Source: Novosphingobium sp. KA1 (GTDB lineage Bacteria; Pseudomonadota; Alphaproteobacteria; Sphingomonadales; Sphingomonadaceae). From it: a DNA stretch of 64,000 nt. The DNA is taken from contig NZ_CP021248.1 in NCBI RefSeq assembly GCF_017309955.1, forward strand, positions 1,340,001-1,404,000. Reading direction: 5' to 3'. Shown piece by piece: positions 8,694-17,396 of the stretch (positions are counted from its first letter, which is position 1; each line of letters begins with the position of its first letter). The notes under the pieces are model-generated. The model worked only from the letters and a program-made list of their open reading frames with translations. It did no database searches and was not told where the DNA came from. Both the position numbers and the translations under genes were made by a program.

Positions 8694-10061
8694 TTGGCCC
8701 AGCGTATCCACACTCTCACGCTCGCCGTCGGCGGTCTCGCCTTGGCCCAGCCCTTTACGGCAACCACGGTTCGCGCCGAAGAAACCGAAGCGGGCGAGGA
8801 ACAGCCCGCGCCGGTCTCGGCGCCAATTGTCGCCGTGCCTGCAGCGACCACCCAGCCCGCCGCCCCACCCGCCAACGGCCGCGACACGTTGACCGGCGAC
8901 TGGGGCGGACTGCGCACCTCGCTCAAGCACGCAGGCGTGACGGTCCGGGGCGACTACGTGTCTGAAAGCTTCTCGGCGGTCGATGGCGGACAGCGACGCG
9001 GCACCAGCTACGTCCAGCAAGTCCGGCTCGGTGCCGATTTCGACATGGAGCGGCTTGCCGGGGTCGACGGTGCCACCATCCACCTCACGGTCAACGACCG
9101 GCGCGGCATCGGCATCTCGTCCGACTTCGTGGGCAACCGCCTGCCCATTCAGGAGGCCGCCGGCGGCTACTACGCCCGCCTTACCGAGGCGAGCTGGGAA
9201 CAGAACCTGATGGGCGGCAAGCTCAACTTGCGGCTCGGCTATTTCGCGATGGGGAACGATCTGGGCGGCATGCCGATCGGCTGCACTTTCGTGAACGCCG
9301 CCTTCTGCGCGCATCCCCTGTCGATGTCGGGCGACAGCGGCTGGTACAACTATCCCAATGCGCGCTGGGGCGCAGCGGTGCGCTACAAGCTGCGCCATGA
9401 CGTGATCCTGCGCACCGGCGTCTACCAGGTGAATCCGCGCCTCAACGACGAGGACAATGCCTGGGATCCCTTCGCGGGCGGCACCATCGGCGTCGTGCTG
9501 CCCGTCGAAGTCGAATACGACCCCGGCGTGACGAAGGCCAGCCGGGTACTCCCGGGCCACTACAAGATCGGCTTCTATTACGACACCTCGCGCGTGACCA
9601 AGCAGGGCGGCGGCGGCACCGTTACGGGGCGCCACGGATTCTACATCCTTGCCGACCAGATGATCTGGCGCGAGGGCACCGGTAACCGCGGGCTGTCGCT
9701 GTTCGGCCAGTTCACCGCAAATCCGCAAGTCTCTGGGCAGATTACCCGCTGGTACGCCGGCGGTCTGGTCAAGACCGGCACCTTCAAGGGCCGCGATGCC
9801 GACAGCATCGGCCTTGGCGTGACCCACGCCGTGGTGGACCCCCGCCTGCGCCGTCTCCACGTCGACACCGCCCCGATCCCCGGCAGCTACGCCTCGCTGC
9901 CCGCCGGGGAGACAGCCATCGAACTGAGCTACGGGTTCCAGGCCAATCGCTGGCTGCTGATCCGGCCCGACGTGCAGTACATTGTCGAGCCGGGCGCGTT
10001 CAGCTTCCGCTCGACGCCGAATGCACTGGCACTGGGCTGTCAGGTGCGGATGACGTTTTGA
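8694..10061 (+). CDS. oprB: OprB-family carbohydrate-selective porin
   Basis: 455 residues with an N-terminal signal peptide, an Ala/Pro/Thr-rich linker (about 27-62) and an outer-membrane barrel. The barrel begins with the OprB hallmark LTGDWGGLRT and contains LRLGYFAMGNDLGGMPIGCTF and a C-terminal VRMTF ending in Phe. The start is TTG at 8694, with AAGGAGGGG just upstream (8682-8690). It lies 129 nt downstream of the PQQ dehydrogenase in the same direction and is probably co-transcribed. Outer-membrane sugar entry followed by periplasmic oxidation is a consistent pair. Confidence 0.88.
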   Translation: MAQRIHTLTLAVGGLALAQPFTATTVRAEETEAGEEQPAPVSAPIVAVPAATTQPAAPPANGRDTLTGDWGGLRTSLKHAGVTVRGDYVSESFSAVDGGQRRGTSYVQQVRLGADFDMERLAGVDGATIHLTVNDRRGIGISSDFVGNRLPIQEAAGGYYARLTEASWEQNLMGGKLNLRLGYFAMGNDLGGMPIGCTFVNAAFCAHPLSMSGDSGWYNYPNARWGAAVRYKLRHDVILRTGVYQVNPRLNDEDNAWDPFAGGTIGVVLPVEVEYDPGVTKASRVLPGHYKIGFYYDTSRVTKQGGGGTVTGRHGFYILADQMIWREGTGNRGLSLFGQFTANPQVSGQITRWYAGGLVKTGTFKGRDADSIGLGVTHAVVDPRLRRLHVDTAPIPGSYASLPAGETAIELSYGFQANRWLLIRPDVQYIVEPGAFSFRSTPNALALGCQVRMTF

Positions 10062-10067
10062 AAATAA

Positions 10068-10094
10068 GCCTCGCGCCCGTTCACAGCGCGAGGC
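10068..10094 (-). terminator. Hairpin between convergent oprB and tetR
   Basis: GCCTCGCGC (10068-10076) pairs with GCGCGAGGC (10086-10094), a 9-bp GC-rich stem. Read leftward it is followed by TTATTTT, which fits a rho-independent terminator for the TetR gene. It overlaps the TetR stop codon. It may also stop rightward transcription from oprB. Confidence 0.5.
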
Positions 10095-10698
10095 AGTAGC
10101 GCCGCACGGTTTCCACCACTTGTGCCTTGCGGCGCTCCGCCACCGCCTCACTCGTGAGATCCACGTCGAACAGGGCGCGGAAGGTGTAGCGGTTGGACAC
10201 GAAGTAGAACGCCAGCGCGCTGATCGTCATATGCAAGTCCACCGGATCCAGCCCCGCGCGGAAGCTGCCTTCGGCGACGCCGCGATCGATCAGCGCTTGC
10301 GTGCGCGGCAGCACGAGGTCGTTCTTCGCCTCATCCACCGCGCCGACATGCGGGCCGTGGCGCATGTTCTCGTCCATCACCAGCCGCACCAGTTCGGGGT
10401 GATGGAAGTGATAGTCGAACGTCAGCGCCGTCAATCGCTCCAGCGCGGCGACCGGGCACATATCCTCCAGCCCGGCATCAAGTTCGGCGGAGCGGATGCC
10501 GCGATAGGCCTCGCGCATGACGGCGCGGTAGAGGCCTTCCTTGCTGCCGAAATGATAATAGATCATCCGCTTCGAGGTCGCGGTGGCGGCGGCGATCTCG
10601 TCCACGCGCGCTCCGGCAAAGCCCTTATCGGCAAAGTGCGCCGTCGCGATCCGAACGATCTCGCGGCGATTGTTCTCGGTAAACTGATCTCGCTCCAC
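10081..10698 (-). CDS. TetR/AcrR-family transcriptional regulator
   Basis: 205 residues. The N-terminal helix-turn-helix is typical (IVRIATAHFADKGFAGARVDEIA, then TSKRMIYYHFGSKEGLY, about residues 11-58). The C-terminal ligand domain resembles the TetR C-terminal type seen in regulators of aromatic and pyrimidine catabolism. ATG at 10698 sits in GAGCG context without a strong Shine-Dalgarno. It converges on oprB. Target unknown; the neighbouring glucose dehydrogenase/porin pair is one possibility without direct evidence. Confidence 0.9.
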   Translation of the reverse strand: MERDQFTENNRREIVRIATAHFADKGFAGARVDEIAAATATSKRMIYYHFGSKEGLYRAVMREAYRGIRSAELDAGLEDMCPVAALERLTALTFDYHFHHPELVRLVMDENMRHGPHVGAVDEAKNDLVLPRTQALIDRGVAEGSFRAGLDPVDLHMTISALAFYFVSNRYTFRALFDVDLTSEAVAERRKAQVVETVRRYCLAL

Positions 10699-10743
10699 GG
10701 CCCGCCTATGCGGCGACGGACCGCAAGAGGCAACACGAGAAAG

Positions 10744-10780
10744 AGCCCGCGAAAGCCCGGGTAAGGCTTTCGCGGGCTCC
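10744..10780 (-). terminator. 15-bp perfect hairpin
   Basis: GAGCCCGCGAAAGCC (10744-10758) is perfectly complementary to 10766-10780, with a 7-nt loop. Leftward it is followed by TTTCTC. It lies about 110 nt past the stop of the low-complexity exported protein gene and upstream of tetR, so it probably ends transcription from that gene. Confidence 0.6.
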
Positions 10781-10888
10781 GCGCCGTCGTTCCATCTCGT
10801 CGGATGGGGCCCCTTGTGCGCAGCCGACCTTGGGGTGCCGGAACCTTGCGGGGCTAACGACGACGGCGCGCGGGGGGGCTGTGTGGGT

Positions 10889-11719
10889 TCAGTTACCGCT
10901 GGCCGAAGCGCTCAGGCTGATCGAGCCGCCGCTGCTGGACGCAGAGCCGGAACTCGAGCCTGCCGCCGCCGCGCTATGCTTGCCCGCCGTGGCCGTGCCG
11001 GAACCGTTGCCCGAACCTTGCGCATTGGCGCTCGAAGCCGTGTCCTGTGCCGTCGAAGCCGCATTCGATGCGCGGTTCACTGCCGCATCGCGGGCCGAAC
11101 CGGCGGCTCCGGCCAGCTGCGAGGCCGCGCCGCTGGCCGTACCCGTCGCATCGGGCAGCGTCGGGGCAGCCAGGTTGCCACTCGACGCACCGTTACCGGT
11201 GGCGGAACCGTTCGCAGTCGTGCCCGAAGCGCCATGGCTCGCCGCGCCCGAGGTCGCACCGCTCCCCGAAGTCGCTGCATTGCCGGCAAGCGAACTCAGC
11301 GTACCCTGCGCCGAACCCGCCCGCGAGGTTGCGCCCGAAACCGCCGATCCGGCAAGGCTGCTGGTCGCCGTGCGTGCGTTGGAAACGGCATCGCCGGCAC
11401 CGGAAGCATCGGGCGCGGAAACCGCAGGCGCCGTCACCTTCTTGCTGGCGCGGCCACTGCCGCTGCCCGAGCCCGATGCGGTTGCCGAACGCGCGCTGCG
11501 GGTGATGCTCATGTCGCCCGCTGCGCTGCCCATGCCACCGAGCGTGCTGCCGACCGAGCCGATGCCGCCGCCCAGCGAGCCTCCCAGCGCCCCGCCGAGA
11601 CTGCCGCCCAAACCGCCGCCACCCAGAAGCTGGGCCTGCGCCGCACCGGGCACCATGGCGACGGCAACTGCCGCCAGAGCCGCACCGAGGTTTGCCTTGC
11701 TGATAGTGATGCGCTTCAT
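10889..11719 (-). CDS. Exported Gly/Ala/Ser-rich low-complexity protein
   Basis: 276 residues from ATG at 11719 (AGGAAAGGAAC upstream). A clear signal peptide, MKRITISKANLG then AALAAVAVAMVPGAAQA, is cleaved near residue 28. The mature protein is almost entirely Gly, Ala, Ser and Thr: a Gly-Leu repeat block (LGGSLGGALGGSLGG), a short basic patch (GRASKKV) and a long Ser/Ala/Gly region with scattered Asn. No catalytic motif or known domain was recognised, and it is predicted disordered. The gene lies 130 nt downstream of a secreted subtilase on the same strand, beside an ECF sigma/anti-sigma pair. It may be a surface or envelope protein, perhaps a substrate of that protease; this is inference. 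Confidence 0.75.
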   Translation of the reverse strand: MKRITISKANLGAALAAVAVAMVPGAAQAQLLGGGGLGGSLGGALGGSLGGGIGSVGSTLGGMGSAAGDMSITRSARSATASGSGSGSGRASKKVTAPAVSAPDASGAGDAVSNARTATSSLAGSAVSGATSRAGSAQGTLSSLAGNAATSGSGATSGAASHGASGTTANGSATGNGASSGNLAAPTLPDATGTASGAASQLAGAAGSARDAAVNRASNAASTAQDTASSANAQGSGNGSGTATAGKHSAAAAGSSSGSASSSGGSISLSASASGN

Positions 11720-11849
11720 CGTTCCGGTTCCTTTCCTCTGCTTGTCCTGTCCGCCGCCGCGCCGAGGCGCCATTGCGATGGGTCTGAGAGAGGAACGGAT
11801 GGCCTTTCCGGTTTCATCCGTCGGCCCGGCGAAAAAATTGGGAAAGGGG

Positions 11850-13106
11850 TTACTCGCCGGTACGACAGACCATGCAAAGCACCCCGCGCCCGGTCCGCCG
11901 CGACGGTGCCAGCGCTTCGCCATTGGCCGCCTGCAAGGCCGCCCCGGCATCTTTACCCTGTCCGATCCGCGCAGCGATACGTGCGGCCGCGAGCGGCGCA
12001 GCAAACGAGGTTCCGCGCAGCCCGATCCGCCCTTTGCCGGGCACCAGCGCCGTCATGTCCGCGCCCGGAGCCGCATAGTCGAGATGAGCAGCCTTGCCTG
12101 CCTCGATCAGCACCCGGCCGCGCCCATCGACGCCGGTCACCGCAATGACGCCGGTATAGGACGCCGGAAAGGCCGGCGGTGCCGCCGCGCCGTCATTGCC
12201 AACGGCGGCGACGACCACGATACCCCTTGCCCGCGCCGCACCGACCGCGCGGGCCAGCAAGGGATTGGCAGGGCCGACCAGGCTGATCGAGACCACCGGC
12301 ACCCGCTGCGCGGCCATCCAGCCGAGCGCGCGGGCGATCGCCAGCGCGTTCCCGCCAGCCGGATCGGTGCCGTAGACATCGGCGCCGTAGATCCGCGCCG
12401 TGCCCGCCCCCTTGAGCAGCGAGGCAATGGCCGAGGCATGGTCGTTCGCCTTCGGCGCGCCCGTGGCAAAGGCGCCTTGTCCCGCCAGCCGGTCCGATCC
12501 GGCAATGCCGCCGTCGATAACGCCCACCGTGCCGCCCTTGGGCAGCGCCGCGGCTGGACGGCCGCTCGCTTTTGCAGCGGTCCTGCCCGAAGGAAAATGC
12601 AACTGGTCCGCCGTGATCTCACGCCCCGGCAAGGCGCGGCGCAACTGGGCAATGGCGCGCGCAAGCGGTTCGCCCCGCGGGGTCGCCAGACGGGCATAAG
12701 CAATGCCAAGGTCCCCGATCTCGCCCTGTTCGATCAGCGCAAAACCCGTGTCCGCCGCCCGCGCGAGACTCTCGGCATCGGGGTCGAGCAGCAGCAGTTC
12801 GCCGGCACGGGCCGGTTCGTGCCGGTCATCCCAATCCACGCTGTCACGCCGGGCGGAGACGAAATCGCGCAGCCGTCCGAGCCGGTCCTGCGCCAGTTGG
12901 CGGGCATCCCCGACAATCGCCGACACGCCAGACAGCGAGCGGTCCACCACGTCCTCCGCAGCGCCAGACAACGCCCCCCGCGTGCGATCGATCGCACCCA
13001 GCGGATCGAGCCCACCCGGCAGACCCAGTTGCGCACCGGCGGGTGCGGCAAATGCCGCCATAACCAGCGCGGCCAGCCCCGCACACATTTCAGACCTTCG
13101 ACCCAT
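11850..13106 (-). CDS. Secreted S8 (subtilisin-like) serine peptidase
   Basis: 418 residues from ATG at 13106. The signal peptide (1-26) ends AAPAGAQ. Residues 27-190 form a helical, Arg/Asp-rich N-terminal part that may act as a propeptide. The catalytic domain holds Asp198 (GVIDGG), His223 (NDHASAIASLL), the oxyanion Asn304 (AVGNDG) and Ser367 (RGTSFAAP), so the S8 triad is complete. The His motif is DHASA rather than the common HGT. The C-terminus has a CMVC pair. The start is uncertain: ATG at 13088 is better spaced from an AAGG but would lose the Arg-Arg of the n-region. The gene is divergent from the ECF sigma gene and followed by the low-complexity exported protein. Confidence 0.85.
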   Translation of the reverse strand: MGRRSEMCAGLAALVMAAFAAPAGAQLGLPGGLDPLGAIDRTRGALSGAAEDVVDRSLSGVSAIVGDARQLAQDRLGRLRDFVSARRDSVDWDDRHEPARAGELLLLDPDAESLARAADTGFALIEQGEIGDLGIAYARLATPRGEPLARAIAQLRRALPGREITADQLHFPSGRTAAKASGRPAAALPKGGTVGVIDGGIAGSDRLAGQGAFATGAPKANDHASAIASLLKGAGTARIYGADVYGTDPAGGNALAIARALGWMAAQRVPVVSISLVGPANPLLARAVGAARARGIVVVAAVGNDGAAAPPAFPASYTGVIAVTGVDGRGRVLIEAGKAAHLDYAAPGADMTALVPGKGRIGLRGTSFAAPLAAARIAARIGQGKDAGAALQAANGEALAPSRRTGRGVLCMVCRTGE

Positions 13107-13140
13107 TCCTCGTTCCCACAGCAAAAATCGGTAGCGCTCA

Positions 13141-13174
13141 AGGATGAAACGGTGCCATCGGGACGTTTCATCCT
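13141..13174. promoter_or_regulatory. 11-bp perfect inverted repeat in the subtilase/ECF sigma divergent region
   Basis: AGGATGAAACG (13141-13151) and CGTTTCATCCT (13164-13174) are perfect inverted copies with a 12-nt spacer. They lie 19 nt before the sigma start and 35 nt before the subtilase start. Each arm contains TGAAAC, which resembles a -35 element used by ECF sigma factors, once per strand. It may be an operator or paired -35 elements for self-activated divergent transcription. It could also fold in the sigma mRNA leader. Confidence 0.5.
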
Positions 13175-13192
13175 CACGGAAACGATATTTCG

Positions 13193-13690
13193 ATGAGTAC
13201 GCACAGCTTCTGCAACGAATTGACGGCATTGCTGCCACGCTTGCGGCGTTTCGCACGGGGGCTGACACAGAACGCGGCAGACGCCGACGATTTGTGCCAG
13301 ACGACCGTCGAACGCGCCCTGGTGGCGCGCGGCCAGTGGCAGGAAGGCACGCGGCTCGACGCCTGGGTGTACCGGATCATGCGTAACCAATGGATCGACG
13401 AAACCAGGGCCCGCAGCCGCCGCGCACAGACGTTTGTGCACGAGGACGAAGGCGCGAACGTGGGCGTGGCGGGCGATCTCGATGCGGAAAACCGCGTGGA
13501 ACTCGGCAATGTCGACCGGGCGCTGGCGCGCCTGCCCGCCGAGCAACGCGAAGCCGTCGTGCTCGTGCTGGTGGAAGGCTTTTCGTACAAGGAAGCGGCG
13601 GAGATCATCGGCATTCCGCAAGGCACCCTGACATCCCGCCTCGGCCGCGGCCGCGAGGCACTCTTGAAGGAACTTGGAGAACCCGCATGA
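13193..13690 (+). CDS. ECF-type RNA polymerase sigma factor
   Basis: 165 residues. Region 2 (about 9-75) contains the core-binding segment DADDLCQTTVERAL and the -10 reading helix WVYRIMRNQWIDETRAR. Region 4 (about 105-158) contains LPAEQREAVVLVLVEGFSYKEAA followed by the recognition helix IPQGTLTSRLGRGREAL. There is no region 3, so this is a small group IV (ECF) factor. ATG at 13193 has only a weak GGAAACG upstream. Its stop overlaps the anti-sigma start (ATGA, 13687-13690), showing translational coupling. It likely directs its own operon and perhaps the divergent subtilase. Confidence 0.93.
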   Translation: MSTHSFCNELTALLPRLRRFARGLTQNAADADDLCQTTVERALVARGQWQEGTRLDAWVYRIMRNQWIDETRARSRRAQTFVHEDEGANVGVAGDLDAENRVELGNVDRALARLPAEQREAVVLVLVEGFSYKEAAEIIGIPQGTLTSRLGRGREALLKELGEPA

Positions 13691-14499
13691 GCGTGACCCC
13701 CGAAGAGCTCATGGCCCTGGCCGACGGCGAATTGTCCGGCGAAGAAGCAGCCCGTGTGGAAGCGGCTGTCGCCGCCGATCCTGCCCTCGCCCGGCGGCTG
13801 GAGGCGGAACGCAGCCTGCGCGCTGCCCTGCGCGGCCATCTCGATCCGGTGGCGGACGAACCGGTGCCCGCTGCCCTGACCGCGCTGATCACCCGCACCG
13901 CAGCCGAGGACAGCGCGAACGGCCTGCCCGAAACTGCGACCACCGCCAGCCGCCCGAAACCGGCCGAGGTCGTCGATCTCGCCGCCGCAAGGACACGCCG
14001 GGACGAAGCCGAAAAGGCCCGCAAGCGCGCTGCCAAGGGTCCCCGCGTGCCGATCTTCGCGGATCGCCGCATGGGTTTCGCGATTGCCGCCTCGCTGGTG
14101 GTAGGCCTCATGCTGGGCGCCCAACTCCACGGCGGCAGCGGGCCGATCACCCAGACCAGCGCAGGGCTGGTCGCCTCAGGTTCGCTGGCGCGCGGGCTTG
14201 ACCGCCAGCTCGCTGCGGCCGAACCTGCCGCCGACATGCGCATCCTCGCCAGCTTCAAGCGCCAGGACGGCAGCTATTGCCGCGTCTTTGCGGGGGCTGC
14301 CACGTCCGGCATCGCCTGCAAGCAGGACGGCAACTGGCTGCTCGAACGCACGATGACCGGCGCTCCCGCGCAGACCGGCGCGTACCGGCAGGCAGGGTCC
14401 CCCGAAGCCAGCCTGATGGCCGCTGCGCAGGACATGATGGCCGGCGACCCGCTCGACGCGGCGCAGGAGAAAGCGGCACAGGCCAAGGACTGGCGATAA
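13687..14499 (+). CDS. Membrane-anchored anti-sigma factor
   Basis: 270 residues from the ATG that overlaps the sigma stop; longer in-frame extensions lie wholly inside the sigma gene. The N-terminal ~75 residues have the small helical form of anti-sigma domains (EELMALADGELSGEEAARVEAAVAADP), without the His/Cys zinc motif of ZAS proteins. One membrane helix lies at about 129-147. The periplasmic part (about 150-270) has two Cys (SYCRVF and IACKQ) that could form a disulfide. It should hold the sigma factor at the membrane until an envelope signal arrives. The downstream boundary is the 14500-14984 gap. Confidence 0.85.
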   Translation: MSVTPEELMALADGELSGEEAARVEAAVAADPALARRLEAERSLRAALRGHLDPVADEPVPAALTALITRTAAEDSANGLPETATTASRPKPAEVVDLAAARTRRDEAEKARKRAAKGPRVPIFADRRMGFAIAASLVVGLMLGAQLHGGSGPITQTSAGLVASGSLARGLDRQLAAAEPAADMRILASFKRQDGSYCRVFAGAATSGIACKQDGNWLLERTMTGAPAQTGAYRQAGSPEASLMAAAQDMMAGDPLDAAQEKAAQAKDWR

Positions 14500-14984
14500 G
14501 GTCACCTTGCGCCCGGCATAGAATTGGTTTGGGCCTTTGCGCGTCCGGAGCGACGACGCCCGCTTGACGGCCTAATGTCTATTAAATAGGTTGAGAAACA
14601 AGACGAGGGGATACTGGCTCGTCATGCCCACACGGTTCTGCCGTGAGGCCCTTCTCCAGTCCGCGGCTTTTGATCGGGAAGCAGCTTGCTCCGCGTCACC
14701 AACGGCTAAAGCGCGCGACGCTAAGGCGACATCGCCAGGCTTCGTGTTCCCCACCAGCAAGGGGTGATACGATGCGTATCCAGGTTTAGACCACACCGCG
14801 ATGCCGCGCGGGGGCCGTTCCCCCGCCTACCTGTGCGCCGGCTACGACGCACCGCACGATACACGCAAATTCACGGGCCGATAGCCGCGCAAGGAACGCG
14901 CGGCGCGTGCCCTGCGATGCCCGCCCCCGCATAGTCGCGGCCGGCGGAGCGCAGGCGCGTGCCCGACTTGGGGTTTACACGAAG
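14500..14984. other. Non-coding stretch before a TonB-dependent receptor
   Basis: No supported gene. A TTGACG with a TATTAA only 10 nt further lies near 14562-14583; the spacing is wrong for a sigma70 promoter. A leftward 74-codon frame at 14572-14796 has a GTG start, no Shine-Dalgarno and no recognised family. The longer in-frame extension of the receptor to 14907 precedes its signal peptide and is probably leader. Confidence 0.4.
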
Positions 14985-17393
14985 ATGTCGAATATTCTTG
15001 CTGATCGCTACCATGCGAAGATCGGCGCACTGCTTCTCGCCTCCAGCGCGCTGTCGCTGCCCGCCATGGCCCATGCCGAGGAAACCGCCGCGCCTGCCGC
15101 CGAACCGGCCACCGACAGCGCCTCGGGCGATGAGGGCACCACCATCGTCGTCACCGCCCGCCACCGCGAGGAGAGCCTGCAGGAAGTGCCGCTGGCGATC
15201 TCGGCCGTCTCGGGCGCGGAACTGACCGCCAAGCGCATCGAGCGCGTCAGCGAATTCGCCATCAAGGTGCCCAACTTCAACGCGCTGCAACAGAACACCC
15301 GCGTATCCGGGCTCTACGTGCGCGGTCTTGGCGGCAATGCCAGCAACGACGGCGCCGAGGGCGGCGTGGGCCTCATCGTCGACAACGTGTTCTTCACCCA
15401 TGTCGGCTTCTCCTGGCTCGATTTTGTCGATCTCGAGAACATCCAGGTCGTGCGCGGGCCGCAGGGCACGTTGCTCGGCAAGAACACCACGATCGGCGCG
15501 GTAATCGTGCAGACCGCCAAGCCAAGCTTCGATCCCTCGCTCACCGTCACCGGCACTTACGGCAACTACGATGCCGCACAGATCCGCCTGAATGCCACCG
15601 GCCCGATCATCGCCGACAAGCTGGCCTACCGCCTGACCTTTGCCAACAGCTACGGCGGCGGCTGGGTAACCAACCAGTACAACGGCGACAAGCTGCTCGA
15701 CAATCACCGCTGGTCCCTGCGCGGCCAATTGCTGTTCACGCCGACCAGCGACATCTCCTCGCGCCTGATCGTCGAGCATTACGACAGCCAGGAACGCAAC
15801 AACTTCTACCCGGCCATCGGCGACGTGACGCAGAACCTCGATCCGAACACCGGCGCGGTCGTCTCTGCCCGCAGCGGCTGGTCGAGCAAGCTGGCCAATG
15901 CCTTCGGCTACACGCCCGACTTCAACGCGCCGCACAACGCCAATCTCAACAACCAGGACCGTCTTGTCGCCCGCACCGACGGCGTCTCCAACGAGATCAA
16001 CTGGGACCTCGGCGGCGTGAACCTGACGTCGGTATCGGCCTGGCGGCGCCTCTATTTCCGCCCCTATAACGACAGCGACTACACCCCTTACGACATCTAC
16101 CGCGCCGGCTACGACGTCGACGTGAACCAGTATTCGCAGGAACTGCGCCTGGCCTCCAAGCCGAGCGACGTGCTCGACTGGCAGATCGGCGCCTATTACC
16201 TGCACGAGGACCTGCGCAGCAACCTGCGCACGATCTTCGGGTCCGATTCCACCGCCTTCTTCCTCTCCCCCGCGCTGCCTTCCTCGGTGACCGACGGGCT
16301 GGAGTACGACCGCGACGGCCGCCTCCACATCGACAGCATCGCCGGCTTCGGCCAGGCAACATTCCATCTCACCCCCACGCTCTCGCTGACCGGCGGCCTG
16401 CGTTATACCTACGAAAAGAAGTCGGTCGACGTCGAGGGCTACAGCCTTGGCGGGGCAACCCTGACATCGGCGCTGGCCGCCTACCGCACGGCGCTGCTCA
16501 ACAACCTGGGCGGCACTTCGGGCAGCGCGGCGGGTAGCTACTCGATCTCGGATTCGGTGAACCGCGGGTCCTGGGCATGGCTGGCCAATCCGGCCTGGCA
16601 GGTGACCCCCAACGTGCTGCTCTACGCCTCGGCCAGCTATGGCGAGAAGTCGGGCGCGGCCAACACCTCGGCCACCGCTTCGCAGGCAAGCCTCGTCATC
16701 ACCAGGCCCGAGAAGTCCACCGACTTCGAAGGCGGTATCAAGTCCACCTGGCTGGACGGCAAGGCGACGGTGAACCTCAACCTCTACAACAACACCATCA
16801 AGGACTATCAGGCCGCCCGCGTCGACAGCAGCAATGCCACCTTCGGCAGCTACCTCGCCAATGTCGGCAAGGTGCGCCTGCGGGGCTTCGAGCTGGAGAC
16901 CGCCCTGCGCCCCGTCCCGGCGCTTGGGCTCAACTTCAACGCCGCCTACAACGACGCCAAGTACCTCGATTACGACGATGCCCCGGCGCCGGTCGAGTAT
17001 CAGGTCGCCAACGGCGGCGCCTCGGTACCGCTCAGCCTGACCGGATACCAGATCGTCGGTGCCCCCAAATGGACGCTGCAGGGCGGGATCGACCTCGACC
17101 AGCCGATCGACGACAACTGGGTGCTCACCGGCTACGTCAACACCAGCTGGAAAAGCAAGGTCGCGCTCATCAACCCGCGCTCGATCTATGGCTGGCAGGA
17201 CGCGGTGGCGATCACCAATGCCGGTATCGGCCTGCGCACGCAGGACAATAGCTGGACCGCGCAGGTCTGGGTCAAGAACCTCACCAACGAACGCTACGCC
17301 GTTGCCTATTCCCCGGCCTCGGCCTCCGCGCCGATCACCGAAGTCTTCGGCAATCCGCGCACCTATGGCCTCACCATCTCGCGAAAGTTCTGA
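14985..17393 (+). CDS. TonB-dependent receptor (operon with LLM monooxygenase and GST)
   Basis: 802 residues from ATG at 14985, which places a standard signal peptide at 1-31 (ending AMAHA). A TonB-box-like TTIVVTARHREESLQEVPLA opens the plug, followed by VQVVRGPQGTLLGKNT, and the barrel ends in SRKF. This is the common sphingomonad form often annotated as OMR-family receptor. The stop is only 3 nt before the LLM monooxygenase ATG, so receptor, monooxygenase and GST are one transcription unit. The imported molecule is therefore probably an organic substrate of that monooxygenase, perhaps a sulfonate, sulfide or aminopolycarboxylate. The substrate is inferred only from the operon. Confidence 0.9.
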   Translation: MSNILADRYHAKIGALLLASSALSLPAMAHAEETAAPAAEPATDSASGDEGTTIVVTARHREESLQEVPLAISAVSGAELTAKRIERVSEFAIKVPNFNALQQNTRVSGLYVRGLGGNASNDGAEGGVGLIVDNVFFTHVGFSWLDFVDLENIQVVRGPQGTLLGKNTTIGAVIVQTAKPSFDPSLTVTGTYGNYDAAQIRLNATGPIIADKLAYRLTFANSYGGGWVTNQYNGDKLLDNHRWSLRGQLLFTPTSDISSRLIVEHYDSQERNNFYPAIGDVTQNLDPNTGAVVSARSGWSSKLANAFGYTPDFNAPHNANLNNQDRLVARTDGVSNEINWDLGGVNLTSVSAWRRLYFRPYNDSDYTPYDIYRAGYDVDVNQYSQELRLASKPSDVLDWQIGAYYLHEDLRSNLRTIFGSDSTAFFLSPALPSSVTDGLEYDRDGRLHIDSIAGFGQATFHLTPTLSLTGGLRYTYEKKSVDVEGYSLGGATLTSALAAYRTALLNNLGGTSGSAAGSYSISDSVNRGSWAWLANPAWQVTPNVLLYASASYGEKSGAANTSATASQASLVITRPEKSTDFEGGIKSTWLDGKATVNLNLYNNTIKDYQAARVDSSNATFGSYLANVGKVRLRGFELETALRPVPALGLNFNAAYNDAKYLDYDDAPAPVEYQVANGGASVPLSLTGYQIVGAPKWTLQGGIDLDQPIDDNWVLTGYVNTSWKSKVALINPRSIYGWQDAVAITNAGIGLRTQDNSWTAQVWVKNLTNERYAVAYSPASASAPITEVFGNPRTYGLTISRKF

Positions 17394-17396
17394 CCG

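Noticed and set aside
14562..14583. TTGACG and TATTAA as a sigma70 promoter
   Set aside because: The spacer is about 10 nt rather than 16-18, so the two cannot work as one promoter.
14572..14796. Leftward 74-codon frame in the gap before the receptor
   Set aside because: GTG start without ribosome binding site, no recognisable domain.
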